Source: Fomitopsis serialis
Taxonomy: Eukaryota; Basidiomycota; Agaricomycetes; Polyporales; Fomitopsidaceae
Direction of reading: 5' to 3'
DNA: 64,000 nt
Assembly: GCF_022376445.1 (NCBI RefSeq)
Contig: NW_025954976.1
Location: 468,865 to 532,864 of the forward strand
Made by a program: the position numbers and the translations under genes. Positions 13,522-24,007 of the stretch are shown here, piece after piece. Positions within the stretch are counted from its first letter, which is position 1, and every line of letters starts with the position of its first letter. The notes under the pieces are model-generated. The model did no database searches and had not been told where the DNA came from. It worked only from the letters and a program-made list of their open reading frames with translations.

Positions 13522-16415
13522 TTATATATACATCTCCGCGCCGTGCTCAAGCCAATGCAAAGCCTCGCGCGCCTTCTCCCTCACTTCGTCTTCCATAGAA
13601 AGGTTCAGCCCCGCTGAATACCTTACTATTGGACTCATACTCATCGCACTACCAGCATAGTCGCCGATATGCCGTAAGGTAGAATCGATGCCGACATCAT
13701 GCAACGCCTTATGGCTGCGTGGGTTCGCCTTGACGAGCTCGAGGATGCAGCCGACGGCAGGACGCCGAACCTCCACCTTACTGTCCGTGAGGCACTGCTT
13801 CAATGCCTCTAGAAGCCGCACGTTGGAAAGGATATTGTCTTGTCGCGTTGGACTGTTGGCTATGTTAGCTAGTACGCAGATAGCCTAGTAAAGTCAGTAT
13901 CAATTAGTCAGGTAATACAACTGTTGAGGATTCCTTCACGTACTTGGTGCAATACATCATCATTTTCCGACTGCATGCCCATCGCTACAAGTCCCAACAC
14001 GTCACAGCCTAACTCATGGAAGAGTAGTTCGACATCATCGGTGTTATCCGCTATGTGGCGTGCGACATGGAAGGCCTGCTCCTGAATCGTAGGATCCGGA
14101 TCCATAAGCAAGCTGCGCAGGACAAAAGTTAGCATTTTTCGAGTATATAATTGCAGGAATAGACGGACATCGCGAAATTATGCCACCCGATGGCATCCAT
14201 GACTCTGCGTTTCACATCCGAAGAAGCATGGTATAGTAGGTTCTTGACGGCCCACAACGCGTTCAAACGGAGGTTCGAGTCGCCTGAGTGAAATAGCTGC
14301 ACAAGCCTTGGAAGCAGACCTTGGTCTATCAATACCTACAGTGACCGCTTGTCAATCTGACGTATATTATTAACAGATCCGGTACCCACGTTGCGCAACG
14401 GCGAACATTCATTGACAAGGTTGCACACGACAGAAGATGCGGCGAATGTGACTTGACGATCTTCATCTTGCTTCTGGAACAGTCTGTACGCCGCCATGCC
14501 CACCCCACTATCAACGATGTTCGTGCGCAGGACAGCGACTGATCGGCTGATCGAGCGCACGCACTGGCACGCGGCGTAACGAACTCCAAGGTGGGGATGC
14601 GAAAGCGATACCTGTATTGCTGGTACTAATCCAAGTCCATCCGTCACCTGGCAACGGATTTTATCGTGGAAGAGCGAGATCGCGGCAACAGCCATGAAAG
14701 CAGCCTTGAGTGAATGCTGTGAGGAGGCGGACAAAGCTTTTGCATGGAAGATCGTACCTCTCGGAGACAGGATATGCTCTCGAGCTCGTCTTCTTGCCAT
14801 TCCGGGCTCTGATCCGTGGGTGTTATGTCCTTGATGAGCTTTGCGAGCTTGTCAAGGGCTCCACGCTGCTCAGCAATGTCACAGAGTTCCTTCTTGTCTC
14901 GTACGAGTCTGTCTACAAAGCCGGTGTAAGCGAGATCTCGACCACTCTGTCAAACTGTTCCACTTACATAACGTGAAGCACGCTTTCGTCCTCGTGTGCG
15001 GCGACTCGGATTCGGACTCGATGCAGTGGTTGACTGCATACATCACGGTCAACACGGGCGAGTCGTCCACGGCCAATGCATAATTCCCGAATCCTGCCCG
15101 TATGATCTGCGTAGCGCTGTAGATGAACGTCAGGTACTAGCGTGACGCTACGTGAAGCCATGGACTTCTTACCAATGACAAGCAGACAGACGCACTTCTG
15201 TGACACGCGACCGACAGAAGGAAAGTATGAGTGTCAATGTTGCTGAAATCACCGCCGCAGTCAGTGAGTGAATTCGAAGCCTTTGCAAAGATGCATTACC
15301 TTCTCGGTCAGGCGATGCTTTCGCCAACCCTGCCGCAACTGTAGGATTGTCTCGCGCTAAACACGCGACAGCTCCAAGAACAGCTTCTTGCACCTTGGAT
15401 CGCGGTACTATCAGCGATGATCACCCGGTGCAGACGGCTGAGCAATACCTTGCTGTCCTTCCTCTGCAACAGAGCTGTCAGCTGGCGCGTCACCCAGCCT
15501 CCTTGTCTGCTCGGTGACTTCGTGGCGTCCAGCTTCTCCCATCCCCGTTTCCCTTTGACCTCTTTCAAACGCTCGACAGGCGGTAGCCAGTCGGCAACAG
15601 CAGCCTGGTGCTCCTCATTCCGGACGGCGGATCCTAGTAGCTGGGCGATAGGTGTGCTGGTCTGTAGCGAGGGCTCTGTGAGGAGGGGCAAGTAAATGTC
15701 TAGGATATCAACCTGATATCAACAGTCAGCACTATTCAATTCAAAACGATGTGGCGCTGCTGACGAACGCCGAGGTGGCCCGGGAGGTGATGTAAACAGC
15801 GTCTCCTCTGCTCACCCGTTGTCCAGACAGCCGAGAGTGGGAGCACTCACCTGAAATAGGTAGTCAAGAGCCATCCTGGCTTCGTTCCGTACATCAACCG
15901 GAGCATCATTGCGTAGCCCCCATTGCGAAGGGCCTACAGCATCTGCGATTGCCACCGCAAGAGCTCGCAGTGCACGCGCGAATGCGGCTTTGAGTCTCGG
16001 AGGTTCGGTAGGCTGGAAAACCGAGATGGCGTACAGGAAAGCTTGGTGTGCGTTGAACCTCAAGAGAGTGCGCAGGGCATCCGAGGATCCTGTGAACACT
16101 ATCATTAGTCGACCTCGACCTCACAAACTTCGGACGATACGCACCGTAAGACAGGGAGGCGATAACATGCGCTGCCTCTATGCGTACTTCATCGTGCGCA
16201 GCCAGAGCCTGGGGGTCCCCCGTGAAGAGTGGGTTGCCGACGCAGTCTACAAGTCTGGCATGCCATCAATTTGTTTGGATGGCCCACAATAGCTCGGTTA
16301 CTTACGCAGCTATGAACGTATCATCGTGTGCCAAGGCAAGTTTGGCCGTTGGGTTGCCAATGACTGAGTTCTTTGCGCGCTTCAGCAGGGCAAGATTTAC
16401 GGCGTGGACAGTCAT
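13522..16415 (-). CDS. VID28: Armadillo-repeat protein, ARMC8/Vid28-like (GID/CTLH ubiquitin ligase subunit)
   Basis: ARMC8/Vid28 (Gid5) is a scaffold of the GID/CTLH ubiquitin ligase, which degrades gluconeogenic enzymes in yeast. The start is MTVHAVNLALLKRAKNSVIG at 16415. Armadillo-type helical repeats run through the protein: LVDCVGNPLFTGDPQALAAH, EVRIEAAHVIASLSYG, HPHLGVRYAACQCVRSISRS, NLRLNALWAVKNLLYHA, TIQEQAFHVARHIADNT and KVEVRRPAVGCILELVKANP. It ends near ALHWLEHGAEMYI. ALWAVKNLLYHAS and the order of the late repeats are what point to ARMC8 rather than to another ARM protein. About ten introns are needed and all spliced frames close without an indel. Family call strong, orthology good but from motifs only. 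Confidence 0.75.
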
Positions 16416-16638
16416 GATGAACGGTTGCTATATGGGAGGCGAATGTTCATTGCAGATGTATGTACACAGTACTCGGGCTAGAACAGCCGCTTGGACTGTG
16501 GATAGTGGACGCTCAGGAGGTTCAGCCACTCGTTGAGCGCGATCGAGCGGGCCGACGCGTGAGATGAGATGGGTCGCGCTCCTCCCCTGAACCCCTCGAC
16601 CTGGTTGACCACACATTCGCCATACTATCACCAACAGA

Positions 16639-17311
16639 ATGACCCAAGGCGAAGATCTTTACGCCGTAGCAGGTGCGCGGTACTCGGCGTAGTCGACGTC
16701 GGCTCCGATGATTGTCCTGCGACGTCTAACCACGGGCGGGCAGACTTCTGCTTAGTGCCAATGGGCACAGGAGAGCCATCGGTACGTGATGCACAAGACT
16801 GCACTTCCAGCGAAAATCGCAGACTGATGTGTGACGCGCACGTACATTTGCTGTAGGTCGCTGAGTATGTGGCTGAGTGCGTCAGGGTGCTCGAGAAGAC
16901 CGGGCTGAAGTTCAAGGTAGGCGTTGGCTTTCATTCGCCCATTTGAGCCCCGTAGTTTACAAGGAGCCGCGTTGCAGATGCAGTGAGTCATTCGCATGAC
17001 TATACGACGAGGATGGTGTTCAACTGGCCTTGCCTCACTTAGCGGGTACGGAACTAATCTAGGTGGGTCACCGCGATCATGCACAACATCTTCACCTTCT
17101 CATATCGCAATTGATCACAGAAGGCCCTTGGTCGACAGTCATGCAAGCTATTCACGATTGCCATGCCGCTGTACACGCCAAGGGTGCTCCTCGCATAGCG
17201 ACCGACATTCGAATCGGCACTCGCGTGGACAAGGAGATTGAGTTTGGTACTGGCAACGATTCGAAGGTCAAGCGCGTCGAAGACATCCTCGCCCGAGACC
17301 AGAAAGCCTAA
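16639..17311 (+). CDS. ECM15: ECM15/MTH1187-family thiamine-binding-like protein
   Basis: A small (about 100 residue) ferredoxin-fold protein of the MTH1187/YkoF-like group, which includes yeast Ecm15; some members bind thiamine or its precursors. The spliced product reads MTQGEDLYAVAVPMGTGEPS, VAEYVAECVRVLEKTGLKFK, MHGYGTNLEG, PWSTVMQAIHDCHAAVHAKG, and a C-terminal RIATDIRIGTRVDKEIE with the tail VKRVEDILARDQKA. PMGT, the LEKTGLKF helix, MHGYGTNLEG and TDIRIGTR are the family's conserved positions. Six exons fit in 673 bp; one is only five bases long (16978-16982). The exact function in this fungus is unknown. Confidence 0.85.
16978..16982 (+). other. Five-base microexon (ATGCA) in the ECM15 homolog
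   Basis: The conserved MHGYGTNLEG can only be read if ATGCA is spliced in between the exon ending KTGLKFK and the exon starting CGGGTACGG. It is preceded by GTTGCAG and followed by GTGAGTC, so both splice sites fit the consensus. Skipping it gives KRVRN and then a stop. Confidence 0.7.
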
Positions 17312-17667
17312 TCATCTCAAGGAGTGGAAAGTAGAGTGTGTCCGAAGCAAAGTTCGTTGTACCTTGTATGTGTACGCGCTACTTAGCCTGCAGATCGTAG
17401 ACTTCATGATGTAATGGTAGATGCGCCGTGGGGGATAAGGCGATCCGCTTGGAATGCGTATAGAGTCAGAACGGTGCCTCGCTGAATGTTTGCTTGCACA
17501 TTTTTCTCAGCTGGGTGGGAGTGGTTTGAGAGCGGCGGCCATGGATCGACCGAGCAGTGAAGGTGGCGTGACGATTTTACCCGAAGCGTTTCTCGGCACG
17601 CGTCCCGCGTCTTGCCCATTTACCTCTGCCAGCGACACGACCGCCATCCCCTTTCACTCCTTCCACC
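17312..17667. other. Intergenic region upstream of PDA1
   Basis: About 355 bp between two plus-strand genes. It should hold the 3' tail of the ECM15 homolog and the PDA1 promoter. I see no TATA box close to the start and no RNA gene. Confidence 0.45.
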
Positions 17668-19259
17668 ATGGCCTCCCTTGCACGGTTACGGACTGGCATC
17701 GCCCGTGCGCGTAAAATTGTGCGTCTCTCTGAGACTAAATGGATGTGCACACGCTAACACTGGCCGTTCCCAGCCCTTCGCCCGCACCCTTCAGACATCA
17801 GCGGACTCAACCACCCTGCAGGAGGATGCGTCGCACTCCGAGCCCTTCGCGGTCAAGCTCCACGAAGACTCCTTCCACAGCTACAGGACCGAAACTCCCG
17901 ACCTCGACATGACCGTGACGAAGGAGTCGCTCCTCAGGATCTACAAGGATATGGCTACTGTCCGTCGCATGGAGCAAGCCGCAGATGCCCTCTACAAGCA
18001 GAAGCTTATTCGTGGGTTCTGCCATCTTGCCATTGGCCAGGTATGTTCATGACCAACTATGCCCGGCTTCAAAGATGTATTTACGCCTGGACGCGATACG
18101 ATAGGAAGCCGTTTCGGTCGGCATGGCCAACTCCCTGACCCCCGACGACAACATCATCTCTTCCTACCGCACACATCCCTTCGCACTGCTGCGCGGCGGC
18201 AGCGTCGTCGGTCTCATCGGCGAGCTGCTCGGCCGTCAGTGTGGTATCTCGAAGGGCAAGGGTGGCTCCATGCACGTCTTCACGGAGTCTTTCCAGGGTG
18301 GGCATGGTATCGTCGGCGCACAGGTCCCGCTTGGCGCGGGCCTGGCGTTCGCGGCTAAGTACTTAGAGAAGCCCGTCGCGACGTACACCATGTATGGTGA
18401 CGGTGCGAGCAACCAGGGTCAGGTGTTCGAGTCGTTCAACATGGTGTGTCTGGAGAAAGCTCTGCAACTTGCTGGGGCGCTGACGTGGATATGTGAATGT
18501 AGGCGAAGTTGTGGAACCTGCCGTGTATCTTCGTCTGCGAGAACAACAAGTACGGTATGGGTACTTCCGCGGAGCGTAGCTCGTCCAACACCCAGTACTA
18601 CACTCGTGGTGACTTGATCCCGGGTATCCAGGTCAGTCCAGTTTGCATCCTCGGGCGACGCGTCTGACGTCTCTTTCAGTGCAATGGTATGGATGTCCTT
18701 GCGGTCATGAAGGCCGTTCAGCACACCAAGGACTGGGTGGTGAACGGCAATGGACCCATTCTCCTGGAGTTTGTTACCTACCGTTACGGTGGTCACTCGT
18801 GCGTCTGCTTGCACTCTTTGAGTGAACATTGACCTCATCTTACACTCCCTTGTTTACAGGATGTCCGATCCTGGAACGACCTACCGTACCCGTGACGAGG
18901 TCCAGCGCATGCGTAGCACGCACGATCCCATTCGCGGTCTCCAGCGCTACATTGAGGAGTGGGGTCTTGCGAACGAGGAGGACATGAAGGTCTGTCGAGA
19001 CGTTTTGCGCCTTGACTGAGCCCCTAACTGAATGCGTGGTGCAGAAAATCGACAAGCAGGCGAAGGCGGATGTCGACGCTGCTGTTGAGGAGGCGAAGGC
19101 TTCGCCGTTCCCTGAGGAAGACAAGATGTGGACCGACATCTACGCCAAGGGCACCGAGCCCCCGTTCATGCGCGGTCGCGAGCGGGAGGAGGTAAGCACA
19201 GTCCATCGGTGTCATCCGATATTCGTCGCTGACCGTCATGGCAGATCCACGTCTATTGA
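17668..19259 (+). CDS. PDA1: Pyruvate dehydrogenase E1 component, alpha subunit (mitochondrial)
   Basis: The thiamine-diphosphate-dependent decarboxylating subunit of the mitochondrial pyruvate dehydrogenase complex. A basic, Ser/Arg-rich N-terminus ([17 protein letters not shown]) is a likely mitochondrial presequence. The enzyme core follows: [48 protein letters not shown] and [10 protein letters not shown]. The TPP motif begins [17 protein letters not shown] and ends [10 protein letters not shown]. The phosphorylation-loop region reads [20 protein letters not shown]. The last exon after an intron gives IHVY and the stop at 19259. Six or seven short introns, and no frame break seen. Length and motif order match fungal E1-alpha. 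Confidence 0.95.
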
Positions 19260-19469
19260 TTGGCACGATGGTGGAGGTGATCTGGGTCGGTCGTCGTTAT
19301 GTTGTCGTTATTATGGTACAGTAATATAGATGCCATGTGCTAGTCTTGGACTCTTCGCGTGCATCCTTCCGGCTAGCGAGGCATTGCCTGCGATTCTTGA
19401 AGCCTGGTGTGGCACGGCCGGATAATTTTCAGTGGAGTGCGATAGTGTAGTGGTTATTATGGTTGGATG

Positions 19470-20289
19470 CTACAGGCCGCCTCCTGGTACATCGACAACT
19501 GTGCCATCGTCCGCGATGACCTTGAATCGCACTGCGATAGCTGTAAGCGGCATGACAGGCTGTGAATACAAATGCACTCACGAATTGTGAATGGTTCGCC
19601 CTTCGCCTTCCTAATACTCGTGAAGTAGAGCGTGCCGGCGCCTGGCATCACTGTGAGCTACCTCCATATAACAGTGGCGACCAACGTACGCTTGTGACCT
19701 TTCAGCCTGAAGCTCAGGTCGACGTTACCCTGCATCAGGCGAATCTACACCGGGTATGAAGGGCATTCTCCCCGTTCGCGAAAGCATAGACGTACCGAGC
19801 CATTGATCCAAGGGTCTCCATTCAGCCACCAAACGGGCTCAGGGCGTATGGCCTCGCCCAGGATCTCCTTGAGTTCTGCGCTGTCGCGGACGGTCTCCAT
19901 GACTTGCCGCATGACAGAGCTCGAGAGCTTCTCCTGGTTCTTACTCCATGCTAGGAACAGCGCCCACGCACCCACTCCCACCGTAGCGAAAGCGAGGACT
20001 ACAGGCCATCTTCTCTGCATTTGACAGTTTGTTAGTCTGAGTGACTAGGAGCATACGCATGTGAGCTTACCTCAAGTGGAGGGAGATCTCGCTCAGGTCG
20101 CTTGTAGTATTGCCTTGGTTTGGATGCTTCGGTGAAGGACTCTGGTGGAGGAAGGTCCTTCAGAGGAGGAGCCTTTGGGATTTGGGAGGTATTCGCGTAG
20201 GACCTCGCACTGTTCGCGAATGAAGACCTATGGCTGGCTAAACATCGCCGGGCAAACGCGGACGTGAGAGGCTGAGAGATCGAGGACAT
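19470..20289 (-). CDS. COA1: COA1-type cytochrome c oxidase assembly factor
   Basis: An inner-mitochondrial-membrane protein that helps Cox1 maturation during complex IV assembly. A presequence-like start (MSSISQPLTSAFARRCLASH) is followed by a Pro-rich linker, one membrane span (WPVVLAFATVGVGAWALFL) and the intermembrane-space domain: MRQVMETVRDSAELKEILGE, PVWWLNGDPWINGS, the piece VDLSFRLKGHK, GAGTLYFTSIRKAKGEPFTI and RFKVIADDGTVVDVPGGGL. The WxLNGDPWINGSxN...GxVDLSFxVKGxKG...GTLYF pattern is characteristic of the Coa1/Tim21-like fold. An in-frame ATG seven codons upstream (20310) is an alternative start. Divergent from COG6 (204 bp). Confidence 0.85.
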
Positions 20290-20433
20290 GGTAACTAGAG
20301 AAAGCTGCACAGTAGAGTCCCAAGTCGTCGTTGCCTATTAGCAGTCGCTTTGGAGATTTCAGTACTCAGTTCATAGGCGTGCTTTTTGAGGAGAACTGTG
20401 TCGGACGCGGGTCGGACGTCCTCGACGCGCCAG

Positions 20434-20460
20434 ACGCGTCACGCGCACATCACGACGCGT
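20434..20460. promoter_or_regulatory. Two ACGCGT sites in the COA1/COG6 shared promoter
   Basis: ACGCGT occurs at 20434-20439 and 20455-20460, 21 bp apart (two helical turns), just upstream of COG6. These match the MBF core, but CG-rich promoters contain such words by chance. Low-confidence regulatory call. Confidence 0.25.
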
Positions 20461-20493
20461 CGCGGCTGTGGGCGCCTGCATCAATCGCGTACC

Positions 20494-23400
20494 ATGAGTG
20501 CAGCCACCGTGTCTTCCTCTCCCTCCCGGCACGCTTCCACCTCCTCTCCTCAGCCCCAGAACCCAATTGCTTTACGACTCTACAAGGTACTAGGCGCGAA
20601 CTTCGAGGATGGAGCTACCCGCGAAGCGCTCCAGACGCTCTCTGAGCTCTATGCTCCATTGCCGGTCGCGTATCCGCCCGCAAAGGGCAGGGACGTGAGC
20701 CGAGATGGCGATGATGCTCAACTAGACGATATCGAAGACGGCGACGTGAAATCCAAGCCCGCAGTAAACGGTGTGCGTGTTGCGGACCCTCTTCCTGGTG
20801 ACATCGCGGCAAGGGCACGCAGGAACCTCAGACGTGACGTCGAGAGCAGACTTGCGGACTCGAGTCGCAAGTTCCTGAAGGCTTTCGGAGAGGTAGATAA
20901 GGTATGTTGGGCCCATTACACTTTTCTGGATTTTTTTGGCTGTGAAACGATTCGTGGACGACCTCCCCGAGCTTTGTATCGGACCGTACACATATAAGCC
21001 TCCTGGGACAAGGCAGGGCCCATGCTTGCATGTCGTGCGACTATCACTCTCGACTTGATGGTTTGCGCTTCCAGGCGGCGAGAGGTTGGTCTGCTGGTAT
21101 GTACCAGAAGAGCGAAAGTACATCCCTACATCCAGTCCAGAGCATCGGCACAAGAGCACGAATACAAGAGGATGGAAGGCCTGAGTACGTCTCAGAACAC
21201 TCCTACTCTGCTGATGTTGAAGCTCAACTGTGTATAGGTCAGCATTCTCTCACCCAGCCTGTCCGGGCTATACCTTCGAGAGGATTCTCTGAGAGACCTC
21301 TCGAACCCACTTAGCCGCGCAAAGGCACTCCTTGGTCATCGGCCCACTTTCCACTTTCTGCCTTCCGATATGACTGTCCTATCACATCCACATCGTATGT
21401 ATCACTCATGCTCATCACTGTAGCAACTAGACACCTTACAAGAACACCTGAGCGCCATGCGCGTGCGCTGTGATGAGGCGCAAACACAATTGGACGATAC
21501 CAATGACGCGTGTAAGTCCCTGCTTGACCGAGCTGGAAGTCTGCGCGAGGAAAGGTCAATGTCGTGTGCATTCCCCATGCGAAATCCTGCTCATATGATT
21601 CCAGGCAAGTCATCACAACGCGCCAGTCCATCGTTTCGCTGTTGTTAGGCCGATTCACGCTGGATGAGGAAGAGAAGGAGGCATTGACGTCGAGAGATGT
21701 CCCCGTCGACAAACGCTTCTTCCGGGCAATGGATAAGGCGGAGAAAATTCGAGACGATTGCCGTGTGCTGATGACGGGGGAAGATGGGCCGACCCCAGCA
21801 GGGTGCGTCTCGCCAATTGTTCGTCCTTGTTTAAGGAGAAGTCCGAATTGATCGACCGGCCGTCTGGCGTGTCTAGGGTGGATATTCTGTCTGCCACATC
21901 CAGCTACCTGGAGCAGGCGTATCAGAAGATATTCCGCTGGTGCTGCTTCGAGTTCCGGCAAATGGGGCGTGATGCCCAGCTGGAAGTCGGCCCTTCTATG
22001 CGCGAGGCCGTGCGCAGGCTTCGAGAGCGCACAGAACTTATAACGTATGTCTCAAACCAGTGATTGTTTATGGCCACTGAGCATGGCGCAGCGAGGCTCT
22101 CACGTACCTATCCCATACGAGACAAGACACACTACTCACGGCCTTCACCAACGCGTTGACTCGCGGTGGGCCTGGCGGGTTGCCACGCCCCATCGAGATG
22201 CATGCGCATGACCCGCTCCGGTACGTTGGCGACATGCTTGCGTGGGTTCATCAGGCTATCGCGGCCGAAAGAGAATTTTTGGAGAGCCTCTTCGGTGTCC
22301 GAGGGGACAGGAGAATGGTCGGTAGTATTCGGAGATTCGCTGCGAGCGTGGAGGAAGAATGGATGGGCGAACTCATGGACGCTGCGGTTGGAAAGCTGTG
22401 TACACCGCTGAAGGTTTGTGAAACGAAGCTTACGATGTCATAAGATGACGGATTTTGATCGTAGGTCAGAGTGCAGCAGACCGTGCGCTCGCAGGAAAGC
22501 AGTATCACATCCTACAAGATCGCGAACCTACTGCAATTCTACATGCTGACGATGCAGCGGACCATCGGGGAAGAAGCAGTCTTGTCAAAAGCCTTAAAAG
22601 AGTACGTCGCGTGTCATACATAGTCTATGACGTATACCGTCCTGACTGCATGATTGCGTAGAATGACGGATATGGCATTTGAGGTGTTCTTTGATTCAAT
22701 TGACACTCAGGGCAGGTCACTTCTTCGTGTTCCACCTGTAGGTGCAATGACGCCGATGCATCGGAATCAGCTGAATTGACCAACGTGTAGGACTTAGACG
22801 ACACCAGCGTCTCGCCGCCCCTAATTATCCTCGACCATGCACAAGTGCTGCGCGAGATAATGGTCGTGTACGACTCGTCTTTGATGGGGGACGAGACCGA
22901 GGAACAACTGGTCGCGGGGTTCAGGGATATCATGGACAAGATGGTCGACCCCGCGATTGAAACGTGCATGACGTCTTCGGAAGAGAAGAGGAAGCATCGA
23001 CCAACCTGGGACAAATCAGTCTTCGTGCTGAACACGTTGGCATATCTGCAGGGCGTCATCGAGCCGTTCCGGTTCACCGCAGAGAAGCAAGGCGTCATTC
23101 AGGGTCTCGTCGAGACTAAGGTGCTGCAGCTGACAGAGGAACATGTGGGTATCTGCGGTGCACTGTTTAGGTTATTGGACTGACCTGCGACGCGTGTTGG
23201 TCGCGCGTGGCCGGATCAGTATAGGAATCTTTCAAAGGAGGCGGGGCTACACGACGTGGTCGCAGCGATTGAGGGTCGTCATCCGAGTGTATGTTGCGCC
23301 AAAGATTTGGGAATCACCATACTGATGAAGTCATGCTATCTCACAGGAACCCCTGTCGCGCATCCCCGCGACACAGACCTCTCGGCTGCAGACAGCACTG

Positions 23401-23676
23401 CGCGAATTCTCTCGCTGGCTTTCCGGACCGGGCGTCGTCGAGTCGCCACGTTTGTCGCAGCTGACACTGCAGAGCCTGGCGACGCGAGTGCATCAAGCGG
23501 CATTGCAGCGCTTGGCAGAGGCATATCAGCGCGTCTGCGAGGAGGTGCGTAGGCCGGAGAACAGGTACGAGGCGGCGGCGACGCTGCTAGGGAGCGAGCG
23601 GCCGTTTGGGCAGGTGCACCTACTCTGGCAGATATTTGGGCTGCAGGACGACGGGCAGGGTGGGCGGACTGGCTAG
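20494..23676 (+). CDS. COG6: Conserved oligomeric Golgi complex subunit 6
   Basis: Part of lobe B of the COG tether, which works in retrograde transport within the Golgi. Recognised from ordered motifs: PIALRLYKVLGANFEDGATR, EALQTLSELYAPLP, ARRNLRRDVESRLADSSRKF, QLDTLQEHLSAMRVRCDEAQ, DVPVDKRFFRAMDKAEKIRD, SSYLEQAYQKIFRWCCFEFR, HDPLRYVGDMLAWVHQAIAA, ESLFGVRGDRRMVG, IANLLQFYMLTMQRTIGEEA, SVFVLNTLAYLQGVIEPFRF and a C-terminal GSERPFGQVHLLWQIFGLQD. About twelve introns. Most are short, but the first one (20903-21423) is about 520 nt, some ten times the local norm. Frame continuity is good once introns are removed. It works in the same Golgi retrograde routes as RAB6. Confidence 0.92.
20903..21423 (+). 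other. Unusually long first intron of COG6
   Basis: Donor GTATGT after the codons for GEVDK, acceptor CTGTAG before QLDTLQEHL. No conserved COG6 sequence is expected between these points. No box C/D pair, tRNA or recognisable ORF was found inside, although a TATA-like ACATATAAG occurs near 20990. Confidence 0.6.
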
Positions 23677-24007
23677 GGCAAGTAGAGATCTGCCAGGACG
23701 TGGCGCGCGGTGTGAGAGACGAACCCGGACGGACGGCGAAAAATATCAAGGGTGGTTCCTACGTCAGACGATTTAATAGGATTTTAGCGAATCGATGGCT
23801 GGTAATAGGCAGCCTTTTGCGCCTCCTCATGCTGCCTCCTTGACCACGCCGAAGACCGAGTACAGGGCGCGCTAACTCTCGTCCGAGCGTGTGAGTTGTA
23901 CCCTATTTGGCAGTGGCGGACGTGCCCTCCTCGCCGGTGGCTATCGCCTGCTCTCCTCCCTCTTCCTCCGCTGCAAGAAACACAGCTCCAGTTCTGCTTT
24001 TCCTGTC

